Origin: Sanderia malayensis | Taxonomy: Eukaryota; Cnidaria; Scyphozoa; Semaeostomeae; Pelagiidae | DNA: 64,000 nucleotides | Assembly: GCA_013076295.1 (NCBI GenBank) | Contig: RQOL01000932.1 | Span: 50,933 to 114,932 of the forward strand | Direction: 5' to 3' | Part shown: positions 1-12,750 of the stretch, in pieces | How the letters are laid out: each line of letters starts with the position of its first letter | Position numbering within the stretch: the first letter of the stretch is position 1 | The notes under the pieces: generated by a model | Told to the model about the DNA's origin: nothing | What the model saw: the letters and a program-made list of their open reading frames with translations, nothing else | Database searches by the model: none | Position numbers and translations under genes: made by a program

Positions 1-108
1 GTATTGCATTATAGTACTGTGATAATGAAGGATAATCAGGCTTAAAAAAGTGCTATTATTGTGGACTTCAATTCATGTATACGTAATTATTACATAGGAA
101 GATTATAC

Positions 109-3100
109 CTTGAGTCTAAGTCGGTGTAACGGCAATCCATTAGGAGTTAGATTGTTGATAAATACAATTGGATATGCTGCCTCCTCATCTGGATCCTCTG
201 TTATGACACTGTCTGTGCTGTAGTATGTTCTGTCAGGAGTTTGTAGTCTTTCCAGAATGATGTCATTGATTTGATGTGAGAAGTCATTCTTTGGGGTAAG
301 ACAACAACGTTCTGACATGGTTACCGGATCCAGCATGAGGTGGGATTGTGGTGTATTAGGCTGGGGGTAAATGAAATTGAGCATTTCCTCTTGCGAAGAT
401 GTGCATATTTCATGTGGCAAAGTGATATTGTCAAGTGCATCATGTGGTTCTTGTTTATTGCCGAGTCTTAGGAGCCATTCTGAGAATTCTCTGTAAGATT
501 CATCTTGAACAGCTCTCATGTTTGTGTGCAGGCGATGTTGTTGAAACTGTGCCCACAAATCACTGATTTGATATGATTTAAGACTCTCTGATACGATTTG
601 CTCTCTTCCTGCCTTGGGAACAACCGGTAGAACTTGTCTAAAATCGCCACCAAGTAACATGAATTTGCCACCAAATGGCTTGTCAACTCTTGTGATATCC
701 CGAAGTAGTCTGTCAACTGCTTGTAATGCCAATGCTGGTATCATTGAAGCTTCATCCCAAATGAACAGGGTTGTTTCACGCAACACTTGTGCTCTTCGGC
801 TCTGTCTCTTGACATTGCATGTTGATTCCAGCTTTAGTGGTATTGGAATTTGGAATTGTGAATGCGATGTTCTGCCATTGATAAGCAGTGTTGCTGCAAT
901 TCCTGACCAAGCCATACACTGAACTTTGTGTCAAGAGGCATTGAGGTTGCGAACCAACGTGTTGTAGAGAAATGTTTTTCCTGTGCCAGCTGGTCCGTCG
1001 AGAAAGTGACAGTTCTTTTCTGATTGCACCTCAATAGCTTGAATAATGGCTGTGTATACCACTTGTTGTTCTGGATTCAATGCAGCACGCATTTCTTCTC
1101 CTTGCTCTCTTTCGTTTTCAACATCCATGTGATCCTCCTCTGAAAACATAAACAATAGTTCATTTTGTATCAATAGAAGCATATATGGGCTAAGTAATTA
1201 CAGTTACAGTGAATATCGTCATGTTAAGCTGTGAATCACCTTGTTCTGGAATGACAAAGTCAGCCGGTAGCTGAGGAAGGTGATCGTAGTTGGTGATTGA
1301 CAAACCATGGACCTTCAAATTGTTGTCAATATCAAGTAGACATTGATACATGTGTCTGTCTTGAAAGGTTATGTCTGGATTGTTGAGTTGATCACGTCTG
1401 ACAAAATCTTCACTCATCGCTTCTTTGAAGGTTTCGAAGAGTGTTCTTATGTCTGAAGGCGTTTGAAAGAGTAACAATGTGGCAAACAACTGTCTGAGTT
1501 GTGGTGGCATATTAAAGATGACTGCGTCGTGTAAACAGCGTGTGATTTCGGCATCATCTTCTAAAAGCCCTAAAGCTAATGGTGCATCTTTGAAGGAGTC
1601 GCATAGATTACCTTCTACCGTTCGAAGGTCTTCAAATGACGTAGCTCCTCGTTTATGCAACAGCAAAAGTCTGAGGGCGAATTTTTGCTCGCAAGGTCTA
1701 GGCTGCACTTGAGTTACTCTACCAATGATTGGCATTGTTCTTCGTTGTCTGGCTGTCCATGTTTTTGAACGCTCCTGGAAGACATAGTGCTCTGGTATCT
1801 CATGGTAGAGGTAATGACGTGCAGCTGGATTTTGCTGGTTGAGTTCAAACCATGCTGTAAGTGTTGTTCTATCACCAATGTTGTTGAGCCTTTGTTCGTC
1901 ATCATTGTCATGAAAGATCACTTGTTGCTCAAATGGTAGATGAACAGAAAGCCGTTTAACTATGTGGCTTTTGTCGTGCATGGGGAACTGCATAAGCCGA
2001 TAGACAGCTTCATGTGGTCCAATATATCTTGCGTTGATGTATTGGCGTACCTCGTCGTGTTCAATGTCTTGAGGTACTTGATGTTGATTTTCTTCAAGAA
2101 TTTCAACATGTGCCATATCATGTCCTTTGTGGATATATTTGAAAATGTACTTGACACTTTTAACAGTACTGCATATTTCCACGTTGATATGACACTGATA
2201 TTTGATGAGTAGGTGTCTGTTGTGTGGCACTACCCAGGTATCATCCAAAATGCGATTATTGACATTGACTGGATGAAGACAGCGTCGTCTATAGAGAGGA
2301 TAGCCGTTGACATTGATTTGAGTTTCAGCAACTTGTTCTTTCGGAAAATGCTTTTTGCATGTGTTATTTTCCATGCACACGCACTGAGGATTTAAAACTC
2401 CACAGGGTCCATGTGTCATGTGCTTTAGGACCAACTTGTGATATTTTGCATCCTGTGGATCTGGTATCTCTGCTGATATGAGTTGATCGACCTGATAATG
2501 AACATGATAATTAGCAACTGTTATTATTGAGATCACGTACAGAATAGTTGTAGCACATGTCCATCATGACATACTCTGCATTTGATGTTAGAAATATAAT
2601 TATGTATATGAGTAAGAATTATTACAATCTCTATATCTGAGTGTGGAAATATTACCTGTTGTGGTGTTCTCGGTTTATCAGCTTGTGAAAGAAACAGGAT
2701 CATGTGTGCGTGTGGTAGTCCTCTCTTTTGAAATTCTATGACATACACATGTGCAGTGACATGTCCAAGAATGTTGTTGTGTAGTATGTCTTCGAGTAGT
2801 TCTTTGAGTTTGAGTTGAAATACTCTTGTGACAATGTCTGGTCGATCACTGTCAATCTGATACGGATGAATGTTTTCTTCTATCTCCTTCCAGTTAGGAT
2901 TGGCAGTCATTGTGAGGAAGATGTCTGGCTTGCCATACTTCCTTACAATTGTCATTGCATCTTGAAAATGTTGATACATGTTTCTTTGGCTGCCTGGAAA
3001 GGATGACGGTAGAATGATAACACGGCCAACATCGATATGTATGGGCTGATTCGGATTGTTAGCCCTGGCCATCTGGTTTTCGATTTCAGCTCTTCTGTTG

Positions 3101-4710
3101 AGATGATCCATCAGGCCTCGGTATGTGTCAACACGAAGCTGACGTTGATTGGTCATAATCCAGCTCAGTTTATTGCCTTCTATCTTCGTATATGCATCTA
3201 CCAGATACTGTTGAAATAGAAGTGATGCAATGTGGATGGCTGAGAATGCATCCCTGACCTGAATTCTGTATAAATAGTATTCGGAGAGGGTTAGTTTGGT
3301 ACGACGGTTACGATTGTTATGGTGTTCACCCGCTACGTGTGCAGTCGGCAATTGTTGCAGGTCCAAACTGTAACCACTGTCACCGTGAAAGAATATCAAT
3401 GGATACGTGAGAGGATCGGCACTTGGACTGGTTGTGTAAATCTTCATGAGATCTCCGCGTCTTGTTTGAACTTGCAGTTCTCTGTCGTCAGGATTTGGTG
3501 CACCTCCATTTTGTACAGTATATATAGCTGCAATTTCTCTGGCAGTTGGATTATCGTATCTGCGATCTTGTTGTGGGCGACCTGTTATGATCATTTTGAA
3601 TGTCGGAACAGGCTGATCGTTTGCAATAGCTTGCTGCCGCTGTTCCTCCAATATTTCACCCATGCTTCGAAAATGTTGTGCAAATCGATTGACTGCCATT
3701 AATTCATTCTGGAGAAGTGCAACAATGTCCAAATCAAGACGCTGTCCTCCTGCAGTGTTTTGCCGTTCCTGCAATGCTTGTTGCGTATCCATGATGTATA
3801 GTTCTGCATATTTCCTGGATCTGTCTGTTTCTGTTACACCTGTTAATAATGCAAAGCATAAGTTTGGTAAATAGAAATTCAACTGTAGCCAGCATAAATG
3901 AATAATAAGTTGTATTGATATAATGACTGGAATCATATTGTATCAATTACCTGTCAGGTGATATGCCTTTCCATGAATTGTGATAACTGGTGGTCCAGCT
4001 GTGGCATGACGTACAATATTAGCCTTCCATGATGCCATGGCCATTAGTGAGTTGCATTGGCGGAAGCGCTTTAAGAAATATTTAGATTCGGCAGTATCAC
4101 CAGTATATAAATGCATGACACTTACTGGAGGTGGTTCAATTTGATCCAGAGCGATTAAACCTCCCATGCAACATTTGTTGTATTGTTTTCTTGTGTTTTG
4201 CTCTTCTTTGAAGTACTTTGCACCACAATGAATACATGTTCTGCTCATTTTATTCAAGTGGTGTGGTAATGGGGAGAAGGGGATGAGGTTTTCAGCTTCA
4301 TTGTTCTCGGGGACAGGGTTGTCAATTTGCATTTGCTGATCTTCAACTGGTTCTGGTATCTGATTTTCATCAGGTACTGGAACTGCGTCGTGCATCTCGA
4401 TGTCTGCAGGCTGTTCTGCTGCTTGAAGCTCTTAGTTCTGAATGGGAAGCTCTGGTTCCATGTCCATCTCCATCGGCTGTATCTGTGGAAGAGGATACTG
4501 TGCTGGAAATGGCTGATATTCAGGGGCTTCTAGCTGACGGTTTTCGAGCTGCATTTGTTGAGGATCGTTGACTGCTGCAAGTGGGTTATCCGCATTTCCT
4601 GTCTGTTGAGGTTGAAGCTGCTGATTAATCTCTCTGTGATGCTGCATATTCTCCCGCACTTGATTTCTACGCCTGGTGCCGGTTATACTTCTCTTGGCCT
4701 TGCGCGGCAT
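109..4710 (-). pseudogene. Helitron Rep-helicase (HUH endonuclease plus Pif1-like helicase), exons 1-4
   Basis: Would nick and join Helitron ends (HUH/Y2 Rep domain) and unwind DNA (Pif1-like SF1 helicase). Exons, from alignment with the second copy at 45-50 kb and GT-AG sites: 4710-3951, 3839-2656, 2491-1240, 1139-109; the fifth is outside. Exons 2 (1184 nt) and 4 (1031 nt) have exactly the length of their counterparts in H2. Exon 1 holds a Cys-rich segment (CIHCGAKYF, then NKCCMGG). Exon 2 ends with the HUH-like GLPHAHMILFL. Exon 3 has the tyrosine motif KYIFKYIHKG. Exon 4 has Walker A GPAGTGKT and Walker B LFIWDEAS. Two in-frame stops break it: TAA at 4432-4434 and TGA at 931-933. No frameshift was seen. 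The ATG at 4710 is the first in the open frame. Confidence 0.85.
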
Positions 4711-5520
4711 AGTGCACGTTGTGGTATGAAAGAGAAATATGAAGTATGATTACAATTAGGCCAAATTATTGTAAATGTTATTGCTTGTTGACAATGGTCC
4801 TAATAGCAACAACAATGGTAATAATTATAGCCTTGTGTAAAGCTGAAACACAAAGAAGTAAATATAATATAATTCAAGGGTTCCATAATGATGAGTTGAA
4901 ATTGGTAAAGAAGTAAATGGAAAAGTATTGCTATTTAATCTAATTTACGTTAAATGAATATACTTACCTTTAAACTGTGTTCGTTTCTGTTAGGTAAACA
5001 GTCACTAAAATGGAATAGAGTAAATTCATAGTTAAAATATAAGTAGTAAAAGGAAATGAATAATGGGCAAAGCTCAGAATACCCGAGTAAATAAAAATAG
5101 ACCGGTTGAATTGAGTGCAGCAGTTTTTAATAAATTGTTGAAACACGATTTGAGAAATTGTTGTTAATATGCTTACTATTCGTGACGGAAACACTGAATT
5201 AAGGAAATTGTTTGTTGTACAGAGGCTCATTTGGAAAGAGAGAAATAAAAAAACAAAAATATAAGTTTATTGTCTAAATGAGTTTCTGAAACAGAAGTGT
5301 CCGTTATTTTAAAATAGATTTAGGCGGGCCTTTATTTAGAAGAAAAACAAACAATTAAAGAGGTAAATAGATCAGCGAGGTAGGAAAACTATAGTGAAAT
5401 AATAAATTTCTTACCGAGCCTAGTCTTGTTTCTTTCAAATCTATGGGTAGAAACAAAAAAGAAATCAGAATAGTTGTAAATTTAAAATTTTGATAAAGAA
5501 GTTACCTGCACAGCACGTAA
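4711..5520 (-). other. Helitron H1 5' leader next to the Rep-helicase gene
   Basis: AT-rich, no convincing coding frame. On the minus strand there are donor-like sites (GTAAGT at 4967-4962, GTAAGA near 5414), so untranslated exons are possible. In copy HB the homologous sequence begins again at about 12755, directly fused to the helicase, so HB lacks this stretch. Confidence 0.35.
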
Positions 5521-6407
5521 CCTGTTGTTGTAATTGAAAGCATACCAAGAAAAACAATAGTTTTTGTCTTATGAGGCGAAGTTGCGATAAGTAATCTGGC
5601 TAGCTTGTAGTTATTAAACATGTTGAAAGTAGGTATACTTACTCAGCGATAAATAAGATAAGATAATTATGGCCTTTAGAAAATTTGGCCGGTTAAAAAC
5701 AGACAAAGTCTAATTTTAGAGGCGGGATTTCTATTGTACTACATCGTCTCTGTGATTGGTTTATACGCGTCACGTGACGAAAAAGGAGGGAAAATTCTGG
5801 TGGAAAGGGATTTCCCCTTCATCCTTCTGACTTTTAAAGGTGGGAAGGAGAAGATTAGCACGTGACAGACTGGTTGGGCTCAAAGAGATAAGATAAGAAA
5901 CATTATAAACTTTAAAATATTATGTTATGTTCATTTTACTGAATATTTACAGTTGGCTTAACAATATAGTACTTTTTAAACAATATATAATCGTTCAATT
6001 GGGCAAATTGATGGAGATCACAGGGTTCTGATGCATCAAGTTGATAAAAAGTGGCCGATAGCGTCTGGAGTGTAAGCCTCGTTAACACTATGGGGCAGGC
6101 ACGTGTGCACGTTTCGTCTGTCCCTGCAAGAAGACAAAGGAAAAGAACAAAGACAAAGGAAACGTTGTAACAAACACTCACGTGCCAGAATTTTATTTGC
6201 GAAATTATTATTATTACACTGTGAAGAAAAAGAAGCCTCGGCCTCGGCAGTTAGCCTTGATGACGAAGAGAGCCGATCAAATCGGAGGAATAAGAAAAAT
6301 GGTAATAATATAATTTGATCTTTGTCAATCTTTCCAATCAAACGCTATTAAGCAAACTGTAATGAGTTATGGTGTGTTAAGCTTTAATTATTATCTATCA
6401 ATTATAG

Positions 6408-6873
6408 AATTTCTTCATATTGAAAGAGAATATGCATCCTTTCATAAAAATTAGTCAACATGCATGGCAGGCCTGGGTAAGTTTGTTACTCTAGTTTTTC
6501 TATGAAATAAGACAAAAAGGCAAATTCAGAGCAATTGCATAGGAATAATGGAAATCTGCTCTCCTTCTGTGCTTTGGTGGGCTAGCTCATACTGCTATAA
6601 GCAATGAGTTGGCATTGCTGTAACCTGTAAAGTATTGTAAATTATTGAAACTGTGTGTTTGGTTAATGGTTTCACTTAATTTTATTGTTGCTTGCAGGTG
6701 CTGATAGCTGAACAGAAAAGGAAAGAATGTCCCTACTTGGTTTTTTTGTGTGGTAAGTGTCTAATTAATATGTGGGTTTTAAAATTAGAACAATAATATA
6801 TGAATGGAACTGAATATAACAATGAACTGAATTTGGAACTATTTAAACAGGAAAAAGCATTGACCATGCATGA
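6408..6873 (+). other. Possible antisense spliced reading frame in the Helitron leader
   Basis: Three plus-strand segments bounded by AG and GT sites (6408-6476, 6698-6752, 6851-6873) join in phase into about 48 codons ending in a stop. Equivalent segments occur in both other leader copies, near 16.5-17.0 kb and 19.0-19.5 kb, also with acceptors, donors and a stop at the same place. The joined frame contains HPFI, AWQAW and LIAEQK. No start or upstream exon could be fixed, and conservation between transposon copies does not by itself show coding. Could be an artefact of AT-rich sequence. Confidence 0.2.
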
Positions 6874-7060
6874 ATATTGGAAAATTGTGAGATTGATTGC
6901 TAGGCTGAAAAAAGGTAAATTATTATGAGTATGAAAAATTCATGCATGATCAAGGCCACTAAGCTACAAACAACAGAACTACAAACTATAAAACTACATA
7001 ACTACAAACTATGGAAAACATAACTACTTAACTAAAAACTACTTACAAACTATCTACAAA

Positions 7061-7250
7061 CAGTAAAAACCTGCATATAACATCCTCCATCTTATTTTTT
7101 AGGCTATTTTGGTAGTGAAGAATGGAAAACAATTGGTAAACTATAAGACAATATCATTTGAACTTGACTATGAAAAAAATACATAGAAAAATGGAATATT
7201 CGGTGTTAGGTTCTTAAAAATAGGAGGTTCTTATATGCAGGTTTTTACTG
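7061..7250. repeat. MITE with pogo/Tigger-like ends, leader copy A
   Basis: About 190 bp bounded by inverted repeats: CAGTAAAAACCTGCATATAA on the left and its complement ending GGTTTTTACTG on the right, with TA following the right end. The ends resemble those of the intact pogo-like element at 13154-16063 (CAGTAAACACCCGCGTATAA), so this is probably a non-autonomous relative. Present at the same place in all three leader copies (7061, 17144, 19656), so it inserted before the leader was duplicated. Confidence 0.6.
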
Positions 7251-7268
7251 TATAACTATATACAATAT

Positions 7269-8085
7269 CTACATATTAAAATATGAGATTTTGACAATTT
7301 TGGCACCACGTGCCAATTGGGCCTGCTCAGCCGTCAGTTGGTGGGAAGGGTTTTGGGTGACCACCTTCCCACCCTCCTTTTTGCCGGGCTTTCATTTTTG
7401 TTGGCCTTTGCCAATTCTAATGAAAGCCTCTTTTTGTGTTCTGTAAATTAACACACATAAGATGGATATGTTAAAGGTTGTTAACATTTTGTAAAAAGAT
7501 GCAATGCCATTGTATAAGTGTGTATGTTAAACATGTGAAATACAATGTAAAAAGGTGTACGTACACAATTTCATTAGTGGGGATTCTTCTCCCAGTGGCA
7601 AACACTAAATTAAAACGTTTGCCAGCCAATTCTGGGAATTGGTCAGCACATTTCTTTTTTAATGCAGGTATACTGCTATATGTTATTTCCTAGGAGAAAA
7701 AAAGCATGCAAAGAAAAATGGTTGATAGCAGTTATGAAGATGAGAAATGTACTAATAAATATTTTAATGTATTTAATATAATTACTTTGGTTTCTTTGCC
7801 AAGGGTTATGACAATGTCATTTTCCTTTGGCTTTGCATTTGCCATGTTGAAATGTTCTTAAAATGAAATGTTGAAGTGCATGTAAAATTAGTATAAGGTT
7901 AATGGAAAATGCTGCTGAGGGAGAATTATGGAAGATTAGAAAATGTTGTATTCCTTAATTTATGAAATTCTGATAGTATGGAATTTGTGCGTATTGATAT
8001 ATGAAGAGTGAAGATTGAAAATGTTAATAGTAGGAAAGATACTTACAAATCTGCAATTGGGCGCGTAAGGTGCGATAAACGAATG
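7269..8085 (-). pseudogene. Unknown spliced reading frame in the Helitron leader, copy A
   Basis: Not recognised. Three candidate exons on the same strand as the Rep-helicase: 8085-8047 (39 nt), 7689-7565 (125 nt, preceded by a long pyrimidine tract and CCTAG) and 7440-7269, joining in phase (0, 0, 2). The middle exon gives the best-conserved segment across the three leader copies, including KKCADQFPELAGKR and VFATGRRIPTN. The last exon is basic (KRKAPKK in copy C) and ends KISYFNM then TAG; the same stop is in copy C. Copy A has an internal TGA in the last exon. No start codon was found: the exon upstream (donor at 8245-8244) joins out of frame, so the 5' end is unresolved. Could be a Helitron accessory protein or captured host exons. 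Confidence 0.35.
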
Positions 8086-8824
8086 CTGAAGTAAACAAAG
8101 GTAGTGTAGTGTTAAAAATGGTACACAGTGACTGTAAACTTGTTGTTAATAACTATGGATACATTAAAGGTTGTTTTAGTTAATCTGCCTTTGTTTTCCT
8201 AAATGTTTAAACTTTGAAAAGTTATTAAGAAAAATTTTTCACTTACTTGAAATTGGTGCGATCGAAATCTGAAAAGGTGTTTCGCGCGCTCGAGTCAAAG
8301 CTATTGTTTTTTGAAACTATAGCAACAATATCAAGATGGCCCCATGGAAAAGAATGAAATCGAGGTCTTCTGAACGTATGGAAACAACGTGGTGTTGGGT
8401 GAAATCTTATGTTACAATAATGCCACATAGTGAAAGTAAGAATGGCAAGGACTATAGATCAGAGTCAACTACGAATTGGTGTAGAAATAGAGAGGGTATG
8501 TTAAGTTGAATAATAGTCAGGTAAGGCATAAGTAGATATAAATGGACATTAATAAAAGGTTGACTCCCACAGTAAATAATGCTGTGATCATTCAGTAAAC
8601 TTCTTTCATTTCCCTACAAATCACTATGAAATCACAACACTATTTAGAAGTTACATGCTAGAAGTTATAATATATTTTTGACTTTATTATATATTATTTA
8701 TTGTTTGATGGATTGTTATTTGATTGTCTTTCTTTATTATGTAAACAAAATACAATATTTTCCCAATCACTGTTTTCAATGTGGCAGTTTTCTGCAAGGT
8801 ATATAACTTAAGGTATATATCTAC

Positions 8825-9690
8825 TGTGCTATAAATTCCATTATGTTATACATTACTATAAATGAATATACATACTATACTATACATTACTATACATACT
8901 ATACATTACCATACCTACTATAAAAACATACTATACCTACCATAAAATATACTATACCTATTATAAAAACATAAATACATACCTATACCTACATACTATA
9001 CCTACTATAAAAAAATAATATACCTACTATAAAAACATACTATACCTACCATAAAATATACTATACCTACTATAAAAACACACTATACCTACTATACCTA
9101 CTATAAAAACATATACTATACATAAATACATACCTATACCTACATACTATACCTACTATAAAAAAATACTATACCTACAAAAAAAACATACTATACCAAC
9201 CATAAAAATATACTATACCAACTATAAAAACATAAATACATACCTATACCTACATACTATACCTACTATAAAAAAATACTATACCTACTATAAAAACATA
9301 CTATACCTACTATAAAAAATACTACATACATACATACGTACATACATACATACATACATACATACATACATACATACATACATACATACATACTATACCT
9401 ACTATACTACATACCATACCAACATACTATACCTACTATACCTACATACTATACCTACATACTATACCAACCTACTATACCAACATACTATACCTACTAT
9501 AAAAACATACTATACTTACTATACCTACTATACAAAGATACTATACCAACATACTATACCTACTATACCTACCATAAAAATACTATACCTACTATATAAA
9601 AATATACTATACCTACTATACCTACTATATATACTATACCTACTATACAAACATATACTATACATACTATACCTACTATACAAACATACA
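8825..9690. repeat. Minisatellite of ACTATACCTACTATAAAAACAT-type units
   Basis: Degenerate repeats of TACTATACCTAC with A-rich spacers, plus a (CATA)n stretch near 9325-9392. Read on the minus strand the core is GTAGGTATAGTAT, close to the GTAGGGTATGTATT satellite elsewhere in the window. It lies in the Helitron leader about 740 bp inside the 5' end, and reappears at the same relative place at 22385-22890 and about 30000-30250. Confidence 0.8.
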
Positions 9691-10427
9691 AACACTTGTG
9701 GAAAGTTGAAATGGGAAAAATCGTGCAAATAGCGCCTGAAAAATTGATAACTTTGACTTTGTTTTCATAGGGCCTAAGCGTTGCAAGCATGCCGAAGCAA
9801 GGGCTACTAACAAAAACCATAACTATTTCAAATTAAAATACAGCTGTCACCTGCGTTCCGAATTGTTTCCTGCAACTCTCCACGGGTCTTTGAAACAATT
9901 AGCAGCTCTTGACGAAGATAAATCAGCTCGTAAAACACTTTGCAAAGCGCCCTTTGTGTGCAAAAGAAAAACACGCGTCTTCTCCAAAAGTACCTGCTGC
10001 AACCCGAGGGCGAATAATAAATCGGGCAAAAAGAGCCAATCAACTTGCAGCAAAAAGCGAAACGCGTCACGTGAACAGCGAACGCTTTGTTCGAATTTGG
10101 AGTTCGTGACGCGAATTTGGAAGTTTCGCCACCGTAAACCGTAGTTTTTTCGTGATAGCACAATTAGCAGAATAATTAATGGAATAACTCAAAAATTCTT
10201 TTAAAATAGGCTTCCAAAAATAGATAACTTTTGCCTACTCTAGAAACGGAGCCTTTCCATGCAAGTGCCAACCTTGTGTGCCCCTATTGAAAAAAGCCTT
10301 ATTGGTCACCAAATCGCCGTTTCGGCCCATTGTTTTTGGGCGTTTGACCTATTGTTTCGGGTCGAATCTATTGTTTTGGCCAGAGTTTCGCCACCGTCAC
10401 GTGACATCGCAGAATAGTAATATTAGA
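9691..10427 (-). promoter_or_regulatory. Helitron 5' terminal module (H1)
   Basis: About 740 bp shared by all Helitron copies here. From the 5' end inward on the minus strand: TCTAAT, a TCACGTGAC box about 25 nt in, three repeats of the form AACAAT(A/G)G spaced about 20 nt, then blocks with further CACGTG-like palindromes. Minus-strand open frames in this module (for example 10163-9828) recur in other copies, but the DNA itself is well conserved, so I do not call them genes. The likely role is transposition end and promoter. Confidence 0.5.
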
Positions 10428-10874
10428 TGAAGGTTATTTATCTTTTTTCGAGATCAACAGTAATGTGTTTGTGGGTTTTGTAATATCCTTCCACCTGTAA
10501 TTTGTCCTTTTTAAACAATTGTTCTTTGGTGATGGAAGGTCTGCAATTGCGAAACAGACGTTTCAAAAGGCGCCAAGTTTTGTAAAATTCCCATCCATTC
10601 ATCAAATTGAGGACACATTCTTTTGTGAAAGTTTATACAATCGCCTAGTTTCAATGAAGCAAAACTTCCTGCTAGTGGGTAATTAAAAATGCAGAAATAC
10701 ATCTCATTAAAAGCAGAGATGCATCTCATTAAATCTTTTTAGAAGAAAAAACAATGTGCACATGACTTTTATGGAGGGTATTATTGTACGAAGACATATA
10801 TATTAGACATATAAATTTTAAAGGCATACAGCACTATGCAAGAAATGCACAATTGTCAGCTATATTTATATTCT
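10428..10874. other. Spacer between Helitron H1 and Helitron HB
   Basis: Lies between the H1 5' end (10427) and the point where H2 and HB 3' sequences stop matching (about 10875). A minus-strand open frame of 72 codons (10729-10511) has no recognisable motif. No repeat elsewhere in the window was matched to it. Confidence 0.3.
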
Positions 10875-11533
10875 TGTGTGTACATAGTAAGGAGAAGAAT
10901 CAGATTGCCGGTTACATTAGTTAAAAGCCCGAACACCACGTTAATGTGTAAATTTTGTTGGAGATTTCCTTGTCCATGAAAAGGGCAAGTTCAATTTGGA
11001 TTATGTAACAGCAATCTTTACAGGGTGGGCTTTATCTGTGAGGTTAAGTATTTCATCTTGTAATGGGTGGTAAATAATCTTATTCAAAAACTCTTAATTT
11101 TTTAAAGCAACTATTGTTAACAGAGAACTTGCAGTTGTCATAGAGAAAGGAAAACCATGCTGTCATAGGCAAGATAGGAAAACATTGCCAGGCATAACTC
11201 ATGGTATTCAAGCTCTACACAGGAATGATGATGTGCCGATTGCGGAAAGTGGTTGCAATCGCTACTGAACGTCTTTTGATTGACGTTTTCAGTTTGTTCA
11301 CGGCAGATACTGCTTGGCTGGAATGAAAAATTCAAACCAGTGCTTGGCGTTTTACGGCTTTCTGGTAGCTGGTTAGTTGTGTTGTACTCAACTGGACACC
11401 ACACACTTGTATGTGTGTGATGCGATCTGCGTTGAAAAACAACCGTCACACCCTTAATGGTTATATTTTGTGTAGGTTGGTAGCCTGAGGTGCAGATGAA
11501 AAGCACCATTGTGTATAGAAGATTAGGAGAGAC

Positions 11534-12750
11534 TCAAAGGACTTCTTGGAAGACAATGTTCTTTGTCTGCCTGTGTGCATTCTCAAGGAGGAAGACTTTG
11601 ATGCCAGCATATGATGTAGCCCTGGACATGGCAACATATAATTGACCATGTGTGAAAACGGGCTGCGGCAAATACAGACCAACATATCTGAGAGAATGTC
11701 CTTGTGCCTTATTGACTGTTAGGCAGTATGCAAGCCTTACTGGAAATTATCGTCGTTTCATTCTGAACGGCATTTCCGTGTCCTGAGAGGAGAATATGAT
11801 CTTGGGAATCATGACCCATTGTCCTCTGTGCTTGTTCGTAATGATCTCTGCTGTGATCATGTGACGTCGGAGATCCCGAACTATGAGTCTTGTTCCATTG
11901 CAAAGGCCTTTCTTTGGATTGCGATTCCGCAGAAGGATGATCGTCGCACCAACCTAGTGCAATTAATATTATTGTGATTAATGACGCCTTTTCTTGCTGC
12001 ACTGCCTTCGCACATAATAATGTCATGTTAATAGGATGAAAGATTGTACTGTTCCTACCTTGAGTTTAAGTCTGTGCAACGGCATTCCATTGGGAGTGAC
12101 TTGGTTGAGAAATTCAATGTTGCAGGCCTCTTCCTCATCTGGATCGTCTGTGACAATACTGTCTGTGCTGTAATAACTTCTTTCGGCTGTTTGAAGTCTG
12201 TCCAGAATTACGTCGTTTACTTGATGTGATAAGGCATTCTTTGGAGTCAGACAACAGCGCTCAGACATTGTTACAGGATCCATCATAAGGTGTGAATCTG
12301 GTGTGTTTGGCCTGGGAAAAATGAAGTTCAGCATGTCTTCCTTAGACGAAGTGCATATCTGTTGTGGCAGAATTACGTTGCCCAGTGCATCGTGTGCTTT
12401 TTGCTTGTTGCTAAGTCTGAGAAGCCATTCTGAGAATTCACGGTATGAATCATCTTGAACGGCTCTCATGTTGGTGTGTAAGCAATGCTGCTGAAACTTT
12501 GTCCATAGATCAATGATCTGGTGTGATTTGAGAGTCTCTGCTACAATTCTTTCCCTTCTTGCCTTTGTGAAGACAGGTAGAACTTGCCTGAAGTCACCAC
12601 CAAGTAGCATGAACTTGCTACCAAATGGTCTGTCGACATGTGTAATGTCTCGAAGCAGTTGGTCGACTGTTTGTAATGCAAGTGTGGGAATGATGGAAGC
12701 TTCATCCCATATGAAGAGAGTAGTTTCATGCAATACCTGTGCTCTGTCTT
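11534..12750 (-). pseudogene. Helitron helicase C-terminal fragment
   Basis: Truncated copy of the helicase: exon 4 remnant 12750-12059 starting just before Walker B (TLFIWDEAS), then an intron, then exon 5 at 11953-11534 (begins VGATIILLRN, contains [12 protein letters not shown], ends NIVFQEVL). It confirms the splice sites used for H2. One in-frame TAA lies at 11747-11749 in exon 5. Walker A, the Rep domain and the N terminus are missing, removed by the deletion that fuses it to leader sequence. It is non-functional. Confidence 0.85.

Larger units (their letters stand above)
1..10427 (-). mobile_element. Helitron H1, autonomous type, 3' end outside the window
   Basis: Minus-strand rolling-circle transposon. 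The 5' end is placed at 10427, where the minus strand reads A then TCTAATATTAC, followed by a CACGTG box, as at the other Helitron 5' ends in the window (22297, 23716, 31502, 34229). A long leader (about 10427 to 4711) precedes the Rep-helicase gene (4710 to 109), whose last exon and the 3' terminus lie left of position 1. That leader and gene belong to one element is inferred from copy HB (10875-23716), in which the same leader runs straight into the helicase across an internal deletion. The element would exceed 10.4 kb. Both nonsense codons in its gene suggest it is dead. Confidence 0.65.

Noticed and set aside
8246..8428. First coding exon of the leader gene, starting ATG at 8428
   Set aside because: It ends at a good donor, but the phase does not match the next exon and would hit a stop at once in the 125-nt exon; it may be untranslated.
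8825..9690. CRISPR-like array
   Set aside because: Eukaryotic degenerate minisatellite with no uniform repeat and unique-spacer structure and no cas genes.
9828..10163. Conserved minus-strand open frame beginning MCYHEKT in Helitron 5' modules
   Set aside because: DNA of the whole module is conserved on both strands, the frame varies in length and content between copies, and no motif is recognisable; more likely a terminus and promoter region.
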